Below, piece by piece: positions 18,744 through 27,111 of a stretch of 59,070 nt of DNA. The notes beneath the pieces were generated by a model, which saw only the letters and a program-made list of their open reading frames with translations, was not told the origin of the DNA and did no database searches. The first letter of the stretch is position 1. Each line of letters starts with the position of its first letter. Origin of the DNA: Opitutia bacterium (GTDB lineage: Bacteria; Verrucomicrobiota; Verrucomicrobiia; Opitutales; Opitutaceae); NCBI GenBank assembly GCA_947472765.1, contig CANJCM010000020.1, positions 1 to 59,070 on the forward strand. The letters run 5' to 3'. The position numbers were made by a program, and so were the translations under genes.

Positions 18744-19790
18744 CTATGACGCATAAAACTCCCGGGTGGCGGCGATTTTCTTTCGCACCCCGCCCCCGAG
18801 CAGAATTTCCCGCGCTGCGACCAAACCGTCCCGCACGTCAGGCACCCGGCCCACGAGCCAGAGCCCGACCGCCGCGTTCAACACGATCGTGTCCGTCAAT
18901 CCCGCCGGCCCGTGTCCCGCCAGGACGGATTCGAGAATCGCGAGGTTCGCGGGCAAATCCCCGCCCGTCAGATCGCTGAACGGCGAGTGCCGCAACCCAA
19001 AGTCCTCGGCGCGCCAGTCGGCATCGAGGTCGCGCCGGCGGCCGAAGCCCCGCACGCGGTTGACCGTGGCCGTCGTGAGTTCGTCGATACCTCGCGTCGG
19101 ATCGATCACGCCGTGCGCCGCCAGGCCCGCCGGGGTGCCGAGGGCGTCGAGGGCCGCAGCCAGCTTGGGCACCCAGGCCGCCGAGAAGGATCCGAGCAGG
19201 ACATGCGCCGGGCGTCCCGGATTGATCAGCGGGCCGAGAATGTTGAACACCGTCCGCTGCCCGCGCGCGGCGAGGGCCTTCCGCACCGGGCCGATGTGTC
19301 GGAAGGTCGGATGGTAAGCCGGCGCGAAGAAGAAGACGTAGCCGAGTTGATCGAGCGCGCGACGCAGCTTTTCCGGTGGCGCCTCGAGGTTCACGCCCAG
19401 CGCCGCGAGCAAATCGGCGCTGCCGCACTTGGAGGTGATGCCGCGGTTGCCGTGCTTCATCACCGTCACGCCCGCGCTCGCGAGCACGAGCACCACAACG
19501 CTGGAGACATTGAAGCCGCCCGCGTGATCGCCGCCGGTCCCGACGATGTCGATCGCGCGATCGGACCACGCCTCGACGCCCGGATTGATCGCCCGGCGCC
19601 GGAACGCCTGGGCAAAGGCCGCGACCTCGGCGGGAGTCTCACCCCGCTGCGCGAGCGCCGAAAGAAATGCGCCCTTTTCGTCCTCGGAACCCGCGGCATC
19701 CGCCAGCGCGGCGGCGGCCAGTTCAACTTCGGCAGGCGTCAACTCCCGGCCGGCGGCGAGTTGCGCGTTGAGATCAGTCAGGAGCGACAT
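18744..19790 (-). CDS. trpD: Anthranilate phosphoribosyltransferase TrpD
   Basis: Transfers phosphoribose from PRPP to anthranilate in tryptophan synthesis. 348 aa from the ATG at 19790; the frame stays open upstream into the spacer. The helical N-terminal domain (EDEKGAFLSALAQRGET) is followed by the PRPP-binding GTGGDHAGGFNVSS motif, KHGNRG, and the anthranilate-site region FFAPAYHPTFRHIGPVRKAL, then FNILGPLINPG. GTGGDHAGGFNVSS differs from the usual GTGGDG..TFNIST at several positions but keeps the catalytic glycines and Asp. No other trp genes are in the window. glmM follows 63 bp downstream. Confidence 0.94.
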   Translation of the reverse strand: MSLLTDLNAQLAAGRELTPAEVELAAAALADAAGSEDEKGAFLSALAQRGETPAEVAAFAQAFRRRAINPGVEAWSDRAIDIVGTGGDHAGGFNVSSVVVLVLASAGVTVMKHGNRGITSKCGSADLLAALGVNLEAPPEKLRRALDQLGYVFFFAPAYHPTFRHIGPVRKALAARGQRTVFNILGPLINPGRPAHVLLGSFSAAWVPKLAAALDALGTPAGLAAHGVIDPTRGIDELTTATVNRVRGFGRRRDLDADWRAEDFGLRHSPFSDLTGGDLPANLAILESVLAGHGPAGLTDTIVLNAAVGLWLVGRVPDVRDGLVAAREILLGGGVRKKIAATREFYAS

Positions 19791-20297
19791 CGTGGCGTGC
19801 GGATTGGACCGGACTCGTCGGCGACGCGCCACCGAGCCAAGGCTCACGTGGATTGCCGGGAAGGCCCGCCGCGGCAAGCGCGAAGCCCGATCGTGATCAC
19901 CACTAACGGACACTAACGGGACACTAACTCGATCCTCGGCGTTAGTGAGCAGTTAGTGAGAGTTAGTGGTTGAACGGTTTGAAATCGATGTTCGGCCGAT
20001 GCAGCGACCACTCATCGACGCCACGCGCCACAAAGCCCAAGCTCAGAATTAGTGGAGGATTTGTGCCAATCAGTGGTTCACACCTCCGAGCTGATCCGCA
20101 CGAGCCGGCCCGATCGGGTTAACCACTAATGAACACTAATGTGACACTAACCCGGACCTCAGCGTTAGTGAGCGGTTAGTGAAAGTGAGTGGTTCACAAA
20201 TCCGAATGGTCCGCCGTGACCACAGCCGGCGCCGCGCGCGGCGCCGGCTCCAATTAGAATTTGCACCACCGGACCAAAACTGAAACCACCGAACGCC
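19791..20297. repeat. Divergent spacer with two full CACTAAC/GTTAGTG inverted arrays
   Basis: Element 1 spans 19899-19971. Heptamer CACTAAC occurs at 19901, 19911 and 19922 (spacing 10 then 11), and its complement GTTAGTG at 19941, 19952 and 19962 (spacing 11 then 10). The second copy spans 20122-20194, with CACTAAY at 20124, 20134 and 20145 and GTTAGTG (last one degenerate) at 20164, 20175 and 20185, so the mirror spacing is identical. The 3-nt and 4-nt spacers differ in sequence between arms and copies but keep their lengths. The spacer separates divergent trpD and uppP, so their promoters must also lie here, though no clear -10/-35 stands out. Confidence 0.85.
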
Positions 20298-21347
20298 GTG
20301 CGCCGCCTCCCCGCTGCCTTCCTCGTCTTCCTGTGCCTCGCCGCAATTGCCACCGGTCGGGCAGCGAACGCCCCCGTCGCGGCCGCCGAGCCCACCGGGC
20401 CCGCCGCGGAATTGAGTGCCTCCGACGCCGTCATCCTCGGCGTCATCGAGGGCGTCACCGAGTTCCTTCCCATCTCGTCCACCGGCCACCTCATCGTCGC
20501 GAACCATCTGCTCGATCTCGATTCCGACGAAACCCTCCGCGATGCGAAGGGCCAGCCGCTGTGGTACAGGAAGCCCTCCGCCCGGCATCCCGAAGGCGAG
20601 CCACTCACGCTCAACCTCGCCGCCAAGACCTACACCGTCGTCATCCAGTTCGGCGCCATCGCCGCCGTCGCGATTCTCTACTGGTCCAGGATTGCCGCGA
20701 TGATCCGCGGACTGCTCGGCCGTGACCCCGACGGCCTGCGGCTGCTGGGCAACGTGCTGATCGCTTTCCTCCCCGCGGTGGTCTTCGGCCTGCTCTTTAA
20801 CGACTGGATCGATGCGCACCTCTTTTCCGTCGGCGCGGTGATTGCCGCCCAGCTCGCCGGGGCCCTGCTGATGTTCTACGCCGAGTCCTGGCGCCGCCGT
20901 CGGGCGGTCGCGGCCAGCATGGGCACCAGCCCGCCGCTCCGCCGGTCGCGCGAGTCGGAGGGGTTGACCGAACTGACCCCCAAGTCCGCCGCCGGCATCG
21001 GCCTGCTGCAGTGCGTCGCGATGTGGCCGGGCACGAGCCGGTCCATGATGACCATCGTCGGCGGCTATTTCGCCGGCCTCGATCCCCGCAAGGCGGCCGA
21101 ATTCAGTTTCCTCCTGGGCTTGATCACCCTCACCGGCGCCGCCGGCCTGAAATCCCTGAAAAGCGGGGCGGCCATGATTCAGGTCTTCGGCTGGTCCAAC
21201 GTGCTGCTCGGCGGGGCGGTTGCAGCCGTCACCGCGGCGTTGTGCGTGCGCTTCCTGGTCCACTGGCTGACCCGGCACGGACTCGTCCTTTTCGCGTGGT
21301 ATCGAATCGCGCTGGCGGTGGTCTTGGGAGCCGCGTTTTACCTCTGA
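20298..21347 (+). CDS. uppP: Undecaprenyl-diphosphatase UppP/BacA
   Basis: Integral membrane phosphatase recycling undecaprenyl pyrophosphate to the lipid carrier for peptidoglycan and O-antigen. Motif 1 EGVTEFLPISSTGHL (about 50-64) and motif 2 PGTSRS (about 243-248) are both intact. At 349 aa it is about 80 residues longer than typical family members. There is a signal-like N-terminal segment (AAFLVFLCLAAIATGRA) before the first core helix, a polar insertion after the first motif (DLDSDETLRDAKGQPLWYRK and on), and a basic linker (about 198-216). The start is GTG at 20298; no ATG fits. It begins the envelope gene cluster, 115 bp before rpmF. Confidence 0.93.
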   Translation: MRRLPAAFLVFLCLAAIATGRAANAPVAAAEPTGPAAELSASDAVILGVIEGVTEFLPISSTGHLIVANHLLDLDSDETLRDAKGQPLWYRKPSARHPEGEPLTLNLAAKTYTVVIQFGAIAAVAILYWSRIAAMIRGLLGRDPDGLRLLGNVLIAFLPAVVFGLLFNDWIDAHLFSVGAVIAAQLAGALLMFYAESWRRRRAVAASMGTSPPLRRSRESEGLTELTPKSAAGIGLLQCVAMWPGTSRSMMTIVGGYFAGLDPRKAAEFSFLLGLITLTGAAGLKSLKSGAAMIQVFGWSNVLLGGAVAAVTAALCVRFLVHWLTRHGLVLFAWYRIALAVVLGAAFYL

Positions 21348-21418
21348 AACGGCGGGCAATGATGACGCTTGACGCGTCTGGAGCCCGCCCTTTACTCCGA
21401 CCCCTTAACCACACGAAA

Positions 21419-21438
21419 GACGGGGGTTTCCCCCTGTC
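21419..21438 (+). promoter_or_regulatory. Short G/C hairpin in the rpmF leader
   Basis: A ggggg-ttt-ccccc hairpin, with one mismatch in the flanking gac/tgtc extension, lies 25 bp upstream of the rpmF start and 71 bp after the uppP stop. It could terminate uppP transcripts poorly or serve as a leader element for rpmF. No T-run follows. Weakly supported. Confidence 0.3.
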
Positions 21439-21462
21439 CCGCCACTCAATTCCCTTTCTTCC

Positions 21463-21642
21463 ATGGCAAATCCGAAACGCAAGCAGTCCAAACGCCGTAG
21501 CGCCAACCGCCGCGCGGCCAACGCCTTTATCGCTCCCGAGTTTGCCAAGGATCCGACCGATGGCTCGCTCTTCCGTCCTCATCGGGTGAACCCGAAGACC
21601 GGCATGTATCGCGGCCGTCAGGTCCTGAACGTCGAGGTCTGA
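21463..21642 (+). CDS. rpmF: 50S ribosomal protein bL32 (RpmF)
   Basis: 59-aa ribosomal protein, read directly from the sequence: it begins MANPKRKQSKRRSANRRAAN and ends VLNVEV before TGA. The first half is the basic bL32 pattern (PKRKQSKRR), and the second half carries HRVNPKTGMYRGRQVLN, equivalent to the family's C-terminal strand. The zinc-binding cysteines found in some bL32 proteins are absent, so this is the C-minus type. It sits directly before plsX and fabH, a widespread arrangement. The YceD (DUF177) gene that often precedes rpmF is not here; uppP takes that place. Confidence 0.95.
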   Translation: MANPKRKQSKRRSANRRAANAFIAPEFAKDPTDGSLFRPHRVNPKTGMYRGRQVLNVEV

Positions 21643-21769
21643 GTTCCGCCCCGCTCGCCGGGACCGCAACGAAGGTGAGAGCCCGAATTGCCAATCCTGG
21701 CGCCTCCGCCCGGAATTTCCGGTGCTGCCGGACCGCCCTGCGCGTGTCCGGCCTCTAAGTTTTTACGCG

Positions 21770-22828
21770 ATGGCCACCACTTCCGGGGTCGCAGGACGCA
21801 TCGCCGTCGACGCCATGGGAGGCGATCTCGGCCCGGCCGAATTTGTCGCCGGCGTCAAACTCGCGCTCCACGAATACCCGCATCTCAACCCGATCACGCT
21901 GGTTGGCGATGAGGCGATTCTGAACCCTCTGATGGCGGACGCCGGTCTCGAGCGCGGCCCCCGGCTGTCGGTGCATCACGCGTCGGAAGTCATCACGATG
22001 GATGACAAGCCGCTCAACGCGCTGAAGAAAAAGAAGGACTCGTCGATGGTCCGCGCCATCGAGCTGGTGAAATCCGGCGAGGCGAGCGTCGTCGTCAGTT
22101 CCGGCAACACCGGCGCGCTGATGGCCGGCGGCACCCTGCGCCTGCGGCCGATGGAGGGCATCGCCCGTCCCGCCCTCGCCGCCATTTGTCCGCGGCAAGG
22201 CGGTCATTTCGTCCTGATCGACGCCGGCGCGAATCCCGAGGCCAAGGCCGAGCACCTCGTGCACAACGCGATTCTCGGGAGCCACTATTGCCGCGTCATG
22301 CTCGGGGTGAAGCGCCCGCGGGTCGGCCTGATGAACATCGGCACCGAAGAGGGCAAGGGCAGCGCCCTCATCACCGAGACGAACGAGTGCCTGCGCCGGA
22401 TGGGCGACTTGATCAATTACGCCGGACCGATCGAGGGCTTTCACGTCTTCGCCGAGCATGTCGACGTCGTCGTGTGCGATGGTTTCGTCGGCAATATCAT
22501 GCTCAAGAGCTGGGAGTCTCTCGTGAAGTTTTTCTCGAGCATGCTCAAGGAGGAGCTGCAGGCGAATCCGATGCGCGCCGCCGGCGCGCTCCTGTCGAAG
22601 GGTGCATTCCACGCCTTCAAGGAGCGGATCAACCCCGAGCGCTACGGCGGCGCCCCGCTCCTTGGCCTCAATGGCAACGTCCTCAAGGCCCACGGTTCGT
22701 CCAACCGTCGTGCCCTCCGCAGTGCGATTCGCGCCGCGAACGAAATGATCAAGGCCGACATGAACCAGCACATCGAGACCGACATCGCCCGTGCGAACAC
22801 CCTGCTGGCCCAGCCCGTGTTAACCTAA
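21770..22828 (+). CDS. plsX: Phosphate acyltransferase PlsX
   Basis: Makes acyl-phosphate from acyl-ACP and phosphate, the first step toward phosphatidic acid in the PlsX/PlsY route. 352 aa from the ATG at 21770; an in-frame upstream TTG or CTG region is not protein-like. Family motifs: IAVDAMGGDLGP at the N-terminus, SGNTGALMAGG, ICPRQGGHFVLIDAGANPEAKAEHLV (within the substrate-binding domain), NIGTEEGKG, and VCDGFVGNIMLK. It is a peripheral inner-membrane enzyme. It lies 127 bp after rpmF and 84 bp before fabH on the same strand, so joint expression of lipid and translation genes is likely. Confidence 0.95.
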   Translation: MATTSGVAGRIAVDAMGGDLGPAEFVAGVKLALHEYPHLNPITLVGDEAILNPLMADAGLERGPRLSVHHASEVITMDDKPLNALKKKKDSSMVRAIELVKSGEASVVVSSGNTGALMAGGTLRLRPMEGIARPALAAICPRQGGHFVLIDAGANPEAKAEHLVHNAILGSHYCRVMLGVKRPRVGLMNIGTEEGKGSALITETNECLRRMGDLINYAGPIEGFHVFAEHVDVVVCDGFVGNIMLKSWESLVKFFSSMLKEELQANPMRAAGALLSKGAFHAFKERINPERYGGAPLLGLNGNVLKAHGSSNRRALRSAIRAANEMIKADMNQHIETDIARANTLLAQPVLT

Positions 22829-22912
22829 CGCCGCCCGCCGCGGGCCCCGTTCTCCGCCCCCGCGCGGCGCCCTGCCCTTTCCGTCCGTCCCGCTTCCCTT
22901 TCCTCCGTCGTA

Positions 22913-23905
22913 ATGCCCACCCGCTCCACCGTCATCCTCGGCACCGGCTCATACGCCCCGGAACGTGTCCTGACCAACGCCGAACTTTCCACCAAGGTCG
23001 ATACGTCGGATGAATGGATTCTCTCGCGGAGCGGCATTCGTGAGCGGCGGATTGCCGCTCCCGGCGAGGCCATGTCCGACATGGCGGTGGCCGCCAGCCG
23101 CCGGGCCCTCGAAAACGCCGGACTCAAGGCGACGGATATCGACCTGATTGTAGTCGCGACCATGACCGCCGACCTGCCGATGCCGGCGGCCGCCTGCATC
23201 ATCCAGCACAAGCTCGGCGTCTCCTCGAATGCGGCCTGCTTCGACATCAACGCCGCCTGCTCCGGCTTCGTCTACGCCTTGGACACCGCCTGCGCGATGA
23301 TTTCATCCGGCCGCTACCAGAAGGCCCTGGTCATCGGCGCCGAGAAGCTCTCCCCCATCGTCGACTGGCAGGATCGGACGACCTGCGTGCTTTTCGGCGA
23401 CGGCGCGGGCGCGGTGGTCATCGGCACCAGCGACCAGCCCAACATCGGCCTGCTCGGGACCAAGCTGGGCGCCTTCGGCGACAGCGTGGATCTCCTGTAC
23501 ATCTCACACGGCGGGAGCAGTTCGCCGACCACGCCCGAGTCGATCGCCGCCCGCGGTCACTGCATGAAGATGAAGGGCAAGGAAGTCTTCAAACTCGCCG
23601 TCCGCGTCATGGACGAGGCCGCGCGTGATATTCTGGAACAACACCAGCTGCGTGCGGATCAGATTTCGCTCGTGATCCCCCACCAGGCGAACCTCCGCAT
23701 CATTGAGGCGATTTCCCAGTACCTTGAGCTCCCGATGGAGCGCTTCTTCGTCAACGTCGACCGCTACGGCAACACCTCGGCGGCCTCGATTCCCATCGCC
23801 CTGGACGAAGCCCGGCGCAGCGGCCGGATCAAGCCGGGCGATGTGAACCTCCTCGTCGCATTTGGGGCGGGCTTGACCTACGGAAGCGCGCTGATTCGTT
23901 GGTAA
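22913..23905 (+). CDS. fabH: 3-oxoacyl-ACP synthase III (FabH)
   Basis: Condenses acetyl-CoA (or another acyl-CoA) with malonyl-ACP to start fatty acid synthesis. 330 aa, of normal length. The catalytic triad is visible: Cys116 (NAACSGF), His257 (VIPHQANLR) and Asn287 ([10 protein letters not shown]). [14 protein letters not shown] and [16 protein letters not shown] at the N-terminus are typical of FabH as opposed to FabF/B. It is a cytoplasmic enzyme. It follows plsX and precedes bamD by only 12 bp, which points to one transcript for lipid supply and outer-membrane assembly. Confidence 0.95.
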   Translation: MPTRSTVILGTGSYAPERVLTNAELSTKVDTSDEWILSRSGIRERRIAAPGEAMSDMAVAASRRALENAGLKATDIDLIVVATMTADLPMPAAACIIQHKLGVSSNAACFDINAACSGFVYALDTACAMISSGRYQKALVIGAEKLSPIVDWQDRTTCVLFGDGAGAVVIGTSDQPNIGLLGTKLGAFGDSVDLLYISHGGSSSPTTPESIAARGHCMKMKGKEVFKLAVRVMDEAARDILEQHQLRADQISLVIPHQANLRIIEAISQYLELPMERFFVNVDRYGNTSAASIPIALDEARRSGRIKPGDVNLLVAFGAGLTYGSALIRW

Positions 23906-23917
23906 CTTCCCATTTCG

Positions 23918-25000
23918 ATGCGTCTTTCTTCCGTTCGCTCGCTCCGCGCCATCCTGTTCTGCTGCTCCATCTTGGGTCTGCTGACGTCCGTCCTGCGCGC
24001 CGATCTGGTTTGGAACGCGGCGACCGGCTGGCGGGTGGAAGGCGGGGCCCTTTCCGGACTTTCCGGGGCCGAGGGCGGCACCGCCCTCGATCAGATGAAC
24101 AAGGCCCGGGCCGATGAAGAGGCCGGGAACACCCGCTCCGCGATCAAGGCCTACATGCGGATCGGCTTTCGGTACCCGAATTCCGTGTATGCCCCGGAGG
24201 CCATCTACCGCACCGCCCGGCTGCACCTGCTCCGGAAGGAATATACGAAGTCCTTCCAAGCGTTCCAGACGGTCCTCAGCGTCTATCCGAACACGAAGCG
24301 GTTCAACGAAATCATCGGCGAGCAATACCGCATCGCCAGCGCGATGCTCGACGGCGCCCGCGACCGCATGTTTTTCGGCCTGCTCCCCGGCTTCAACCAG
24401 CGCGAACGCGCGCTCGGCTTCTTCGAAGTCATCGTCGGCAATGCGCCCTACAGCGACTACGCGCCCCTCTCGCTGATGAATATCGCCCGCGGGTTCCAGC
24501 AGATGAAGGAAACCGAGAGCGCGATCGATTCCCTCGATCGGATGATCAACAATTACCCGCAGAGCCTGCTCGCGCCGGACGCCTACATCAAACTCGCGCA
24601 AACCCACGCCGCGCTGGTCGACGGTCCGTATTACGATCAGGCCTCGACCAAGGAATCCATCACCTACTTCACGGACTTCATGCTCCTCTTCCCGAGCGAC
24701 ACGAACATCGCCGCCGCGGAAAAGGGCTTGGACGGCATGAAGACCATGCTCGCCGAGAGCAAAATGCGGATGGGCGATTTCTATTTCTACAAGCGCGACA
24801 ATTTCAAGGCGGCCCGGGTTTTCTACAACGAGGCCATCACCTCGTATCCTGAATCCCCCGTCGCCGCCCGCGCTCGCACCCGGCTGAACGAAGTCGAGGC
24901 CAAAGCCGCCAAGGTCGCTCCAGCGGCCGCCCCCGCGGCTGACGGTGCTGCCGCGCCGGCGCCCGCGCCGAAAAAGAAAAAGTTCTTCGGGATTTTCTGA
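23918..25000 (+). CDS. bamD: Outer-membrane assembly factor BamD-like TPR protein
   Basis: 360-aa exported TPR protein of the BamD/YfiO family, which helps BamA insert outer-membrane beta-barrels. The signal segment (AILFCCSILGLLTSVLRA) is followed by tetratricopeptide repeats: ADEEAGNTRSAIKAYMRIGFRYPNS, then YTKSFQAFQTVLSVYPNT, ALGFFEVIVGNAPYSDYAPLSLM, ETESAIDSLDRMINNYPQS, and a late repeat near residues 285-315. The C-terminus is an Ala/Pro-rich tail ending in KKKKFFGIF. It is longer than E. coli BamD (about 245 aa). No convincing lipobox Cys is present, whereas BamD is normally a lipoprotein. It starts 12 bp after fabH and is followed 10 bp later by lptE. Confidence 0.82.
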   Translation: MRLSSVRSLRAILFCCSILGLLTSVLRADLVWNAATGWRVEGGALSGLSGAEGGTALDQMNKARADEEAGNTRSAIKAYMRIGFRYPNSVYAPEAIYRTARLHLLRKEYTKSFQAFQTVLSVYPNTKRFNEIIGEQYRIASAMLDGARDRMFFGLLPGFNQRERALGFFEVIVGNAPYSDYAPLSLMNIARGFQQMKETESAIDSLDRMINNYPQSLLAPDAYIKLAQTHAALVDGPYYDQASTKESITYFTDFMLLFPSDTNIAAAEKGLDGMKTMLAESKMRMGDFYFYKRDNFKAARVFYNEAITSYPESPVAARARTRLNEVEAKAAKVAPAAAPAADGAAAPAPAPKKKKFFGIF

Positions 25001-25010
25001 GCGGCGCCCC

Positions 25011-25556
25011 ATGGCCGCGTCCCGTTTGATTTCGATCCCTCGCGCCCGGCTGGCCGTGATCGCGTGGCTGGGGTTCATCGGGGTCGTCACCCTTTCCGGC
25101 TGCGCCAACTATCGTCTCGGCACCGGGGCCACGCCGTCGTTTGCCACCCTCTACGTCGAGCCGGTCGCGAACCAGACGCTGCTCCCCCAGGGTCAGGCGA
25201 TCCTCAGCACGCAAATCCGCGAGTCCTTTCTCCGCGATGGCAGGGTCACACTCGTCAACTCGGCTGAGCAGGCCGACGCCACGCTGACGATTACGATTAG
25301 TGATTACCACCGGGAGGTCGCCGCCGGCCGCGCCGACGACACCGGGCTTGCCCGCAAGTTCAACGTCACGCTCGGTGCCGTCTGCACCTTGCAGGACCGG
25401 CGGAATGGGAAAGCCATCTTCACCCTGCGACCCGTCCAGGCCGTGCGCGAGGTGTTCACCGACAGCGGGCAACTGCAGGCCGAATACCAGACGCTCCCGC
25501 TGCTGGCCGAGGCGCTCGCGGTGAAGGTGCTGCACGCGACGCTCGACGTGTGGTGA
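25011..25556 (+). CDS. lptE: LPS-assembly lipoprotein LptE-like
   Basis: 181 aa from the ATG at 25011. Signal peptide with lipobox LSGC (Cys about 32), then NYRLGTGATPSFATLYVEPVANQT, characteristic of the LptE/RlpB-like (DUF4136-like) lipoproteins of Verrucomicrobiota and relatives, where a short beta-alpha fold supports LptD in delivering LPS to the cell surface. The later FNVTLGAVCTLQDRRNGKAIF and VREVFTDSGQLQAEYQTLPLLAEALAVKVLHA regions fit the family pattern. It is the last gene of the uppP-to-lptE envelope cluster, 10 bp after bamD. The family assignment is good; the LPS role is inferred from family and context. Confidence 0.8.
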   Translation: MAASRLISIPRARLAVIAWLGFIGVVTLSGCANYRLGTGATPSFATLYVEPVANQTLLPQGQAILSTQIRESFLRDGRVTLVNSAEQADATLTITISDYHREVAAGRADDTGLARKFNVTLGAVCTLQDRRNGKAIFTLRPVQAVREVFTDSGQLQAEYQTLPLLAEALAVKVLHATLDVW

Positions 25557-26445
25557 TGGGATTGCCGATTTCCGAGTGGCGAGTGCCGATTGGCGATTGG
25601 CGATTGGCGATTGGCGAGTGACGAATGCCGAATGCCGATTGTAGGGCCGTCGCTCGCCGACGCGCCGCTTTCATTGCTGATTTCCGGGCGCGCACGAGGC
25701 GCGCCCCTCCGACGCCAATCGGTCGGTCACGCATCGTAAGGGCGTGGCTCGTCCACGCCCGGCGCACATCCATCGCCTTGGCCCGGGTCGATTCCGTGTA
25801 TTCTGTGCACTCTGTGGTCAAAACCTCCGGAGTTTTTGAGCCTGAAACCAGGAAGCCAGAAACCGATCGCTCGAACCGCAACCTCTCGACCGTGAACCTC
25901 CCCCCGGTTCGCCTCGGCTCGACTCCTGTTCCAACGCTTGGGGATTGGGCGACGCCCTCTCCGCGACTCCGCGTGAGACGCCCTTGGTTTGCCTTCTGTG
26001 CTATCCGATTGGAACCCTCTGTGTCCTCTGCGTTCAAACGGTTCGGGATCGAGCCGGTGGAATCCGCAGATGGCGGAAAATTTCGAGCCGATGGTAAATA
26101 CCGGACCGTCTCTGATTCCCGGATTCATGGCTTCAGGCTCCATACCCTTGATCCGAACCGGGATTGAACCTGAAACCAGGAAGCCAGGAATCGGAGGCCA
26201 GGCTCCACCGATTGCACGGAGTGCACCGAGTGGAACTGGCATGGGGATTCAGAACTTCTGCTTCCCGACCTCCCCGATCTTCCTGTTCAACTCCGCCGCC
26301 CTCGCCGACCAAACCACGCACCGCGCCGCTCCCCATCGACACGTCAGTTTCCCAATTCGGCACTCGGCACTCGGCGTTCGGCAATCGGAAATCTCCAATG
26401 GGAATTGCTTCGCGCCGTCCGGTCCGTCCATTTTTTCGCACCGCG
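25557..26445. repeat. 889-bp spacer: 7-bp tandem array, REPs and mini-arrays
   Basis: No credible gene. 25564-25640 is a tandem array of about eleven 7-bp units with consensus gccgatt/ggcgatt/ggcgagt, and its inverted counterpart (cactcgg, caatcgg units) lies at about 26347-26395. REP-like hairpins: 25641-25666 (+; GTAG, stem part GTCG/CGAC), 25686-25710 (-; stem GGGCGCGC), 25736-25760 (+; stem GGGCGTGG/CCACGCCC, loop ctcgt). 9-bp CACNGAGTG arms are near 25793-25830 and 26205-26232, the cgcagatggcggaaaatttc block at about 26069-26097, and the ttcccgacc/tccccgatc/ttcctgttc array at about 26257-26290. Confidence 0.8.
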
Positions 26446-27111
26446 ATGCTCCCGCCCTACCCGCCCCTGCTGAATCCCTCCCTGCTGGCCGGGGATCACG
26501 CGGCCCTCGCCGCGAGCGCCGCCCGCGTCTCCGACCTGGGCCTGACCTGGTTGCACCTCGACATCATGGACGGCCATTTCGTGCCGAACCTCAGCTTCGG
26601 GCCCGAGACGCTCCACGCCCTCCGCAAGGCCGGCAACAAGCTCTTCTTCGACACCCACCTGATGCTCGAGGAACCGCAGCGCTACATCGAAGCGTTTGCC
26701 AAGGCGGGCTCGAATCTCATCAGCATCCATATCGAGCCCGGTTACGATCACCGCGCCACGCTCGCCCGGATTCGCGAGCTCGGCTGCCAGTGTGGCATCG
26801 TGCTGAACCCCGGGACCGGCCCCGAGTACATCGAGGGCCTGCTGCCGCTCGTGGATCTCGTCCTCGTCATGACCGTCCAGCCCGGGTTCGGCGGACAACC
26901 CTTCCGTCGCGACATGCTCGGCAAGATTCGCCAGATCGACGCCTGGCGCCGCGAACGCGGCCTGCGCTACCGGCTCGAAGTGGATGGCGGAGTCGATCTG
27001 GCGACCGCGACCGAATGTCGCGCCGCCGGCGCTGACGTCTTCGTGGCCGGGACCTCGTTCTTCCGCGCCCCGGATCAGCCCGGATTCGTCTCAGCCTTCG
27101 CCAAGCTTTAG
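26446..27111 (+). CDS. rpe: Ribulose-phosphate 3-epimerase Rpe
   Basis: Interconverts ribulose-5-phosphate and xylulose-5-phosphate in the pentose phosphate pathway; cytoplasmic TIM barrel. 221 aa from the ATG at 26446; the upstream open frame is repeat-derived. Motifs: NPSLLAGD at the first strand, HLDIMDGHFVPNLSFGP (metal-binding His37 and catalytic Asp39), DTHLML, MTVQPGFGGQPF, and LEVDGGV with the second catalytic Asp. The first motif reads NPSLLAGD instead of the usual SPSILSADF, a small change. It is a lone gene between repeat spacers, with no Calvin-cycle or other pentose phosphate genes beside it. Confidence 0.94.
   Translation: MLPPYPPLLNPSLLAGDHAALAASAARVSDLGLTWLHLDIMDGHFVPNLSFGPETLHALRKAGNKLFFDTHLMLEEPQRYIEAFAKAGSNLISIHIEPGYDHRATLARIRELGCQCGIVLNPGTGPEYIEGLLPLVDLVLVMTVQPGFGGQPFRRDMLGKIRQIDAWRRERGLRYRLEVDGGVDLATATECRAAGADVFVAGTSFFRAPDQPGFVSAFAKL

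Noticed and set aside
25564-25640. Tandem units that could be taken for a CRISPR array
   Set aside because: Units are 7 bp with no unique spacers, and no cas genes are in the window.
25625-26167. 180-aa plus-strand frame in the spacer before rpe
   Set aside because: It reads through REP hairpins and 9-bp arrays found in many other spacers; no independent protein features.
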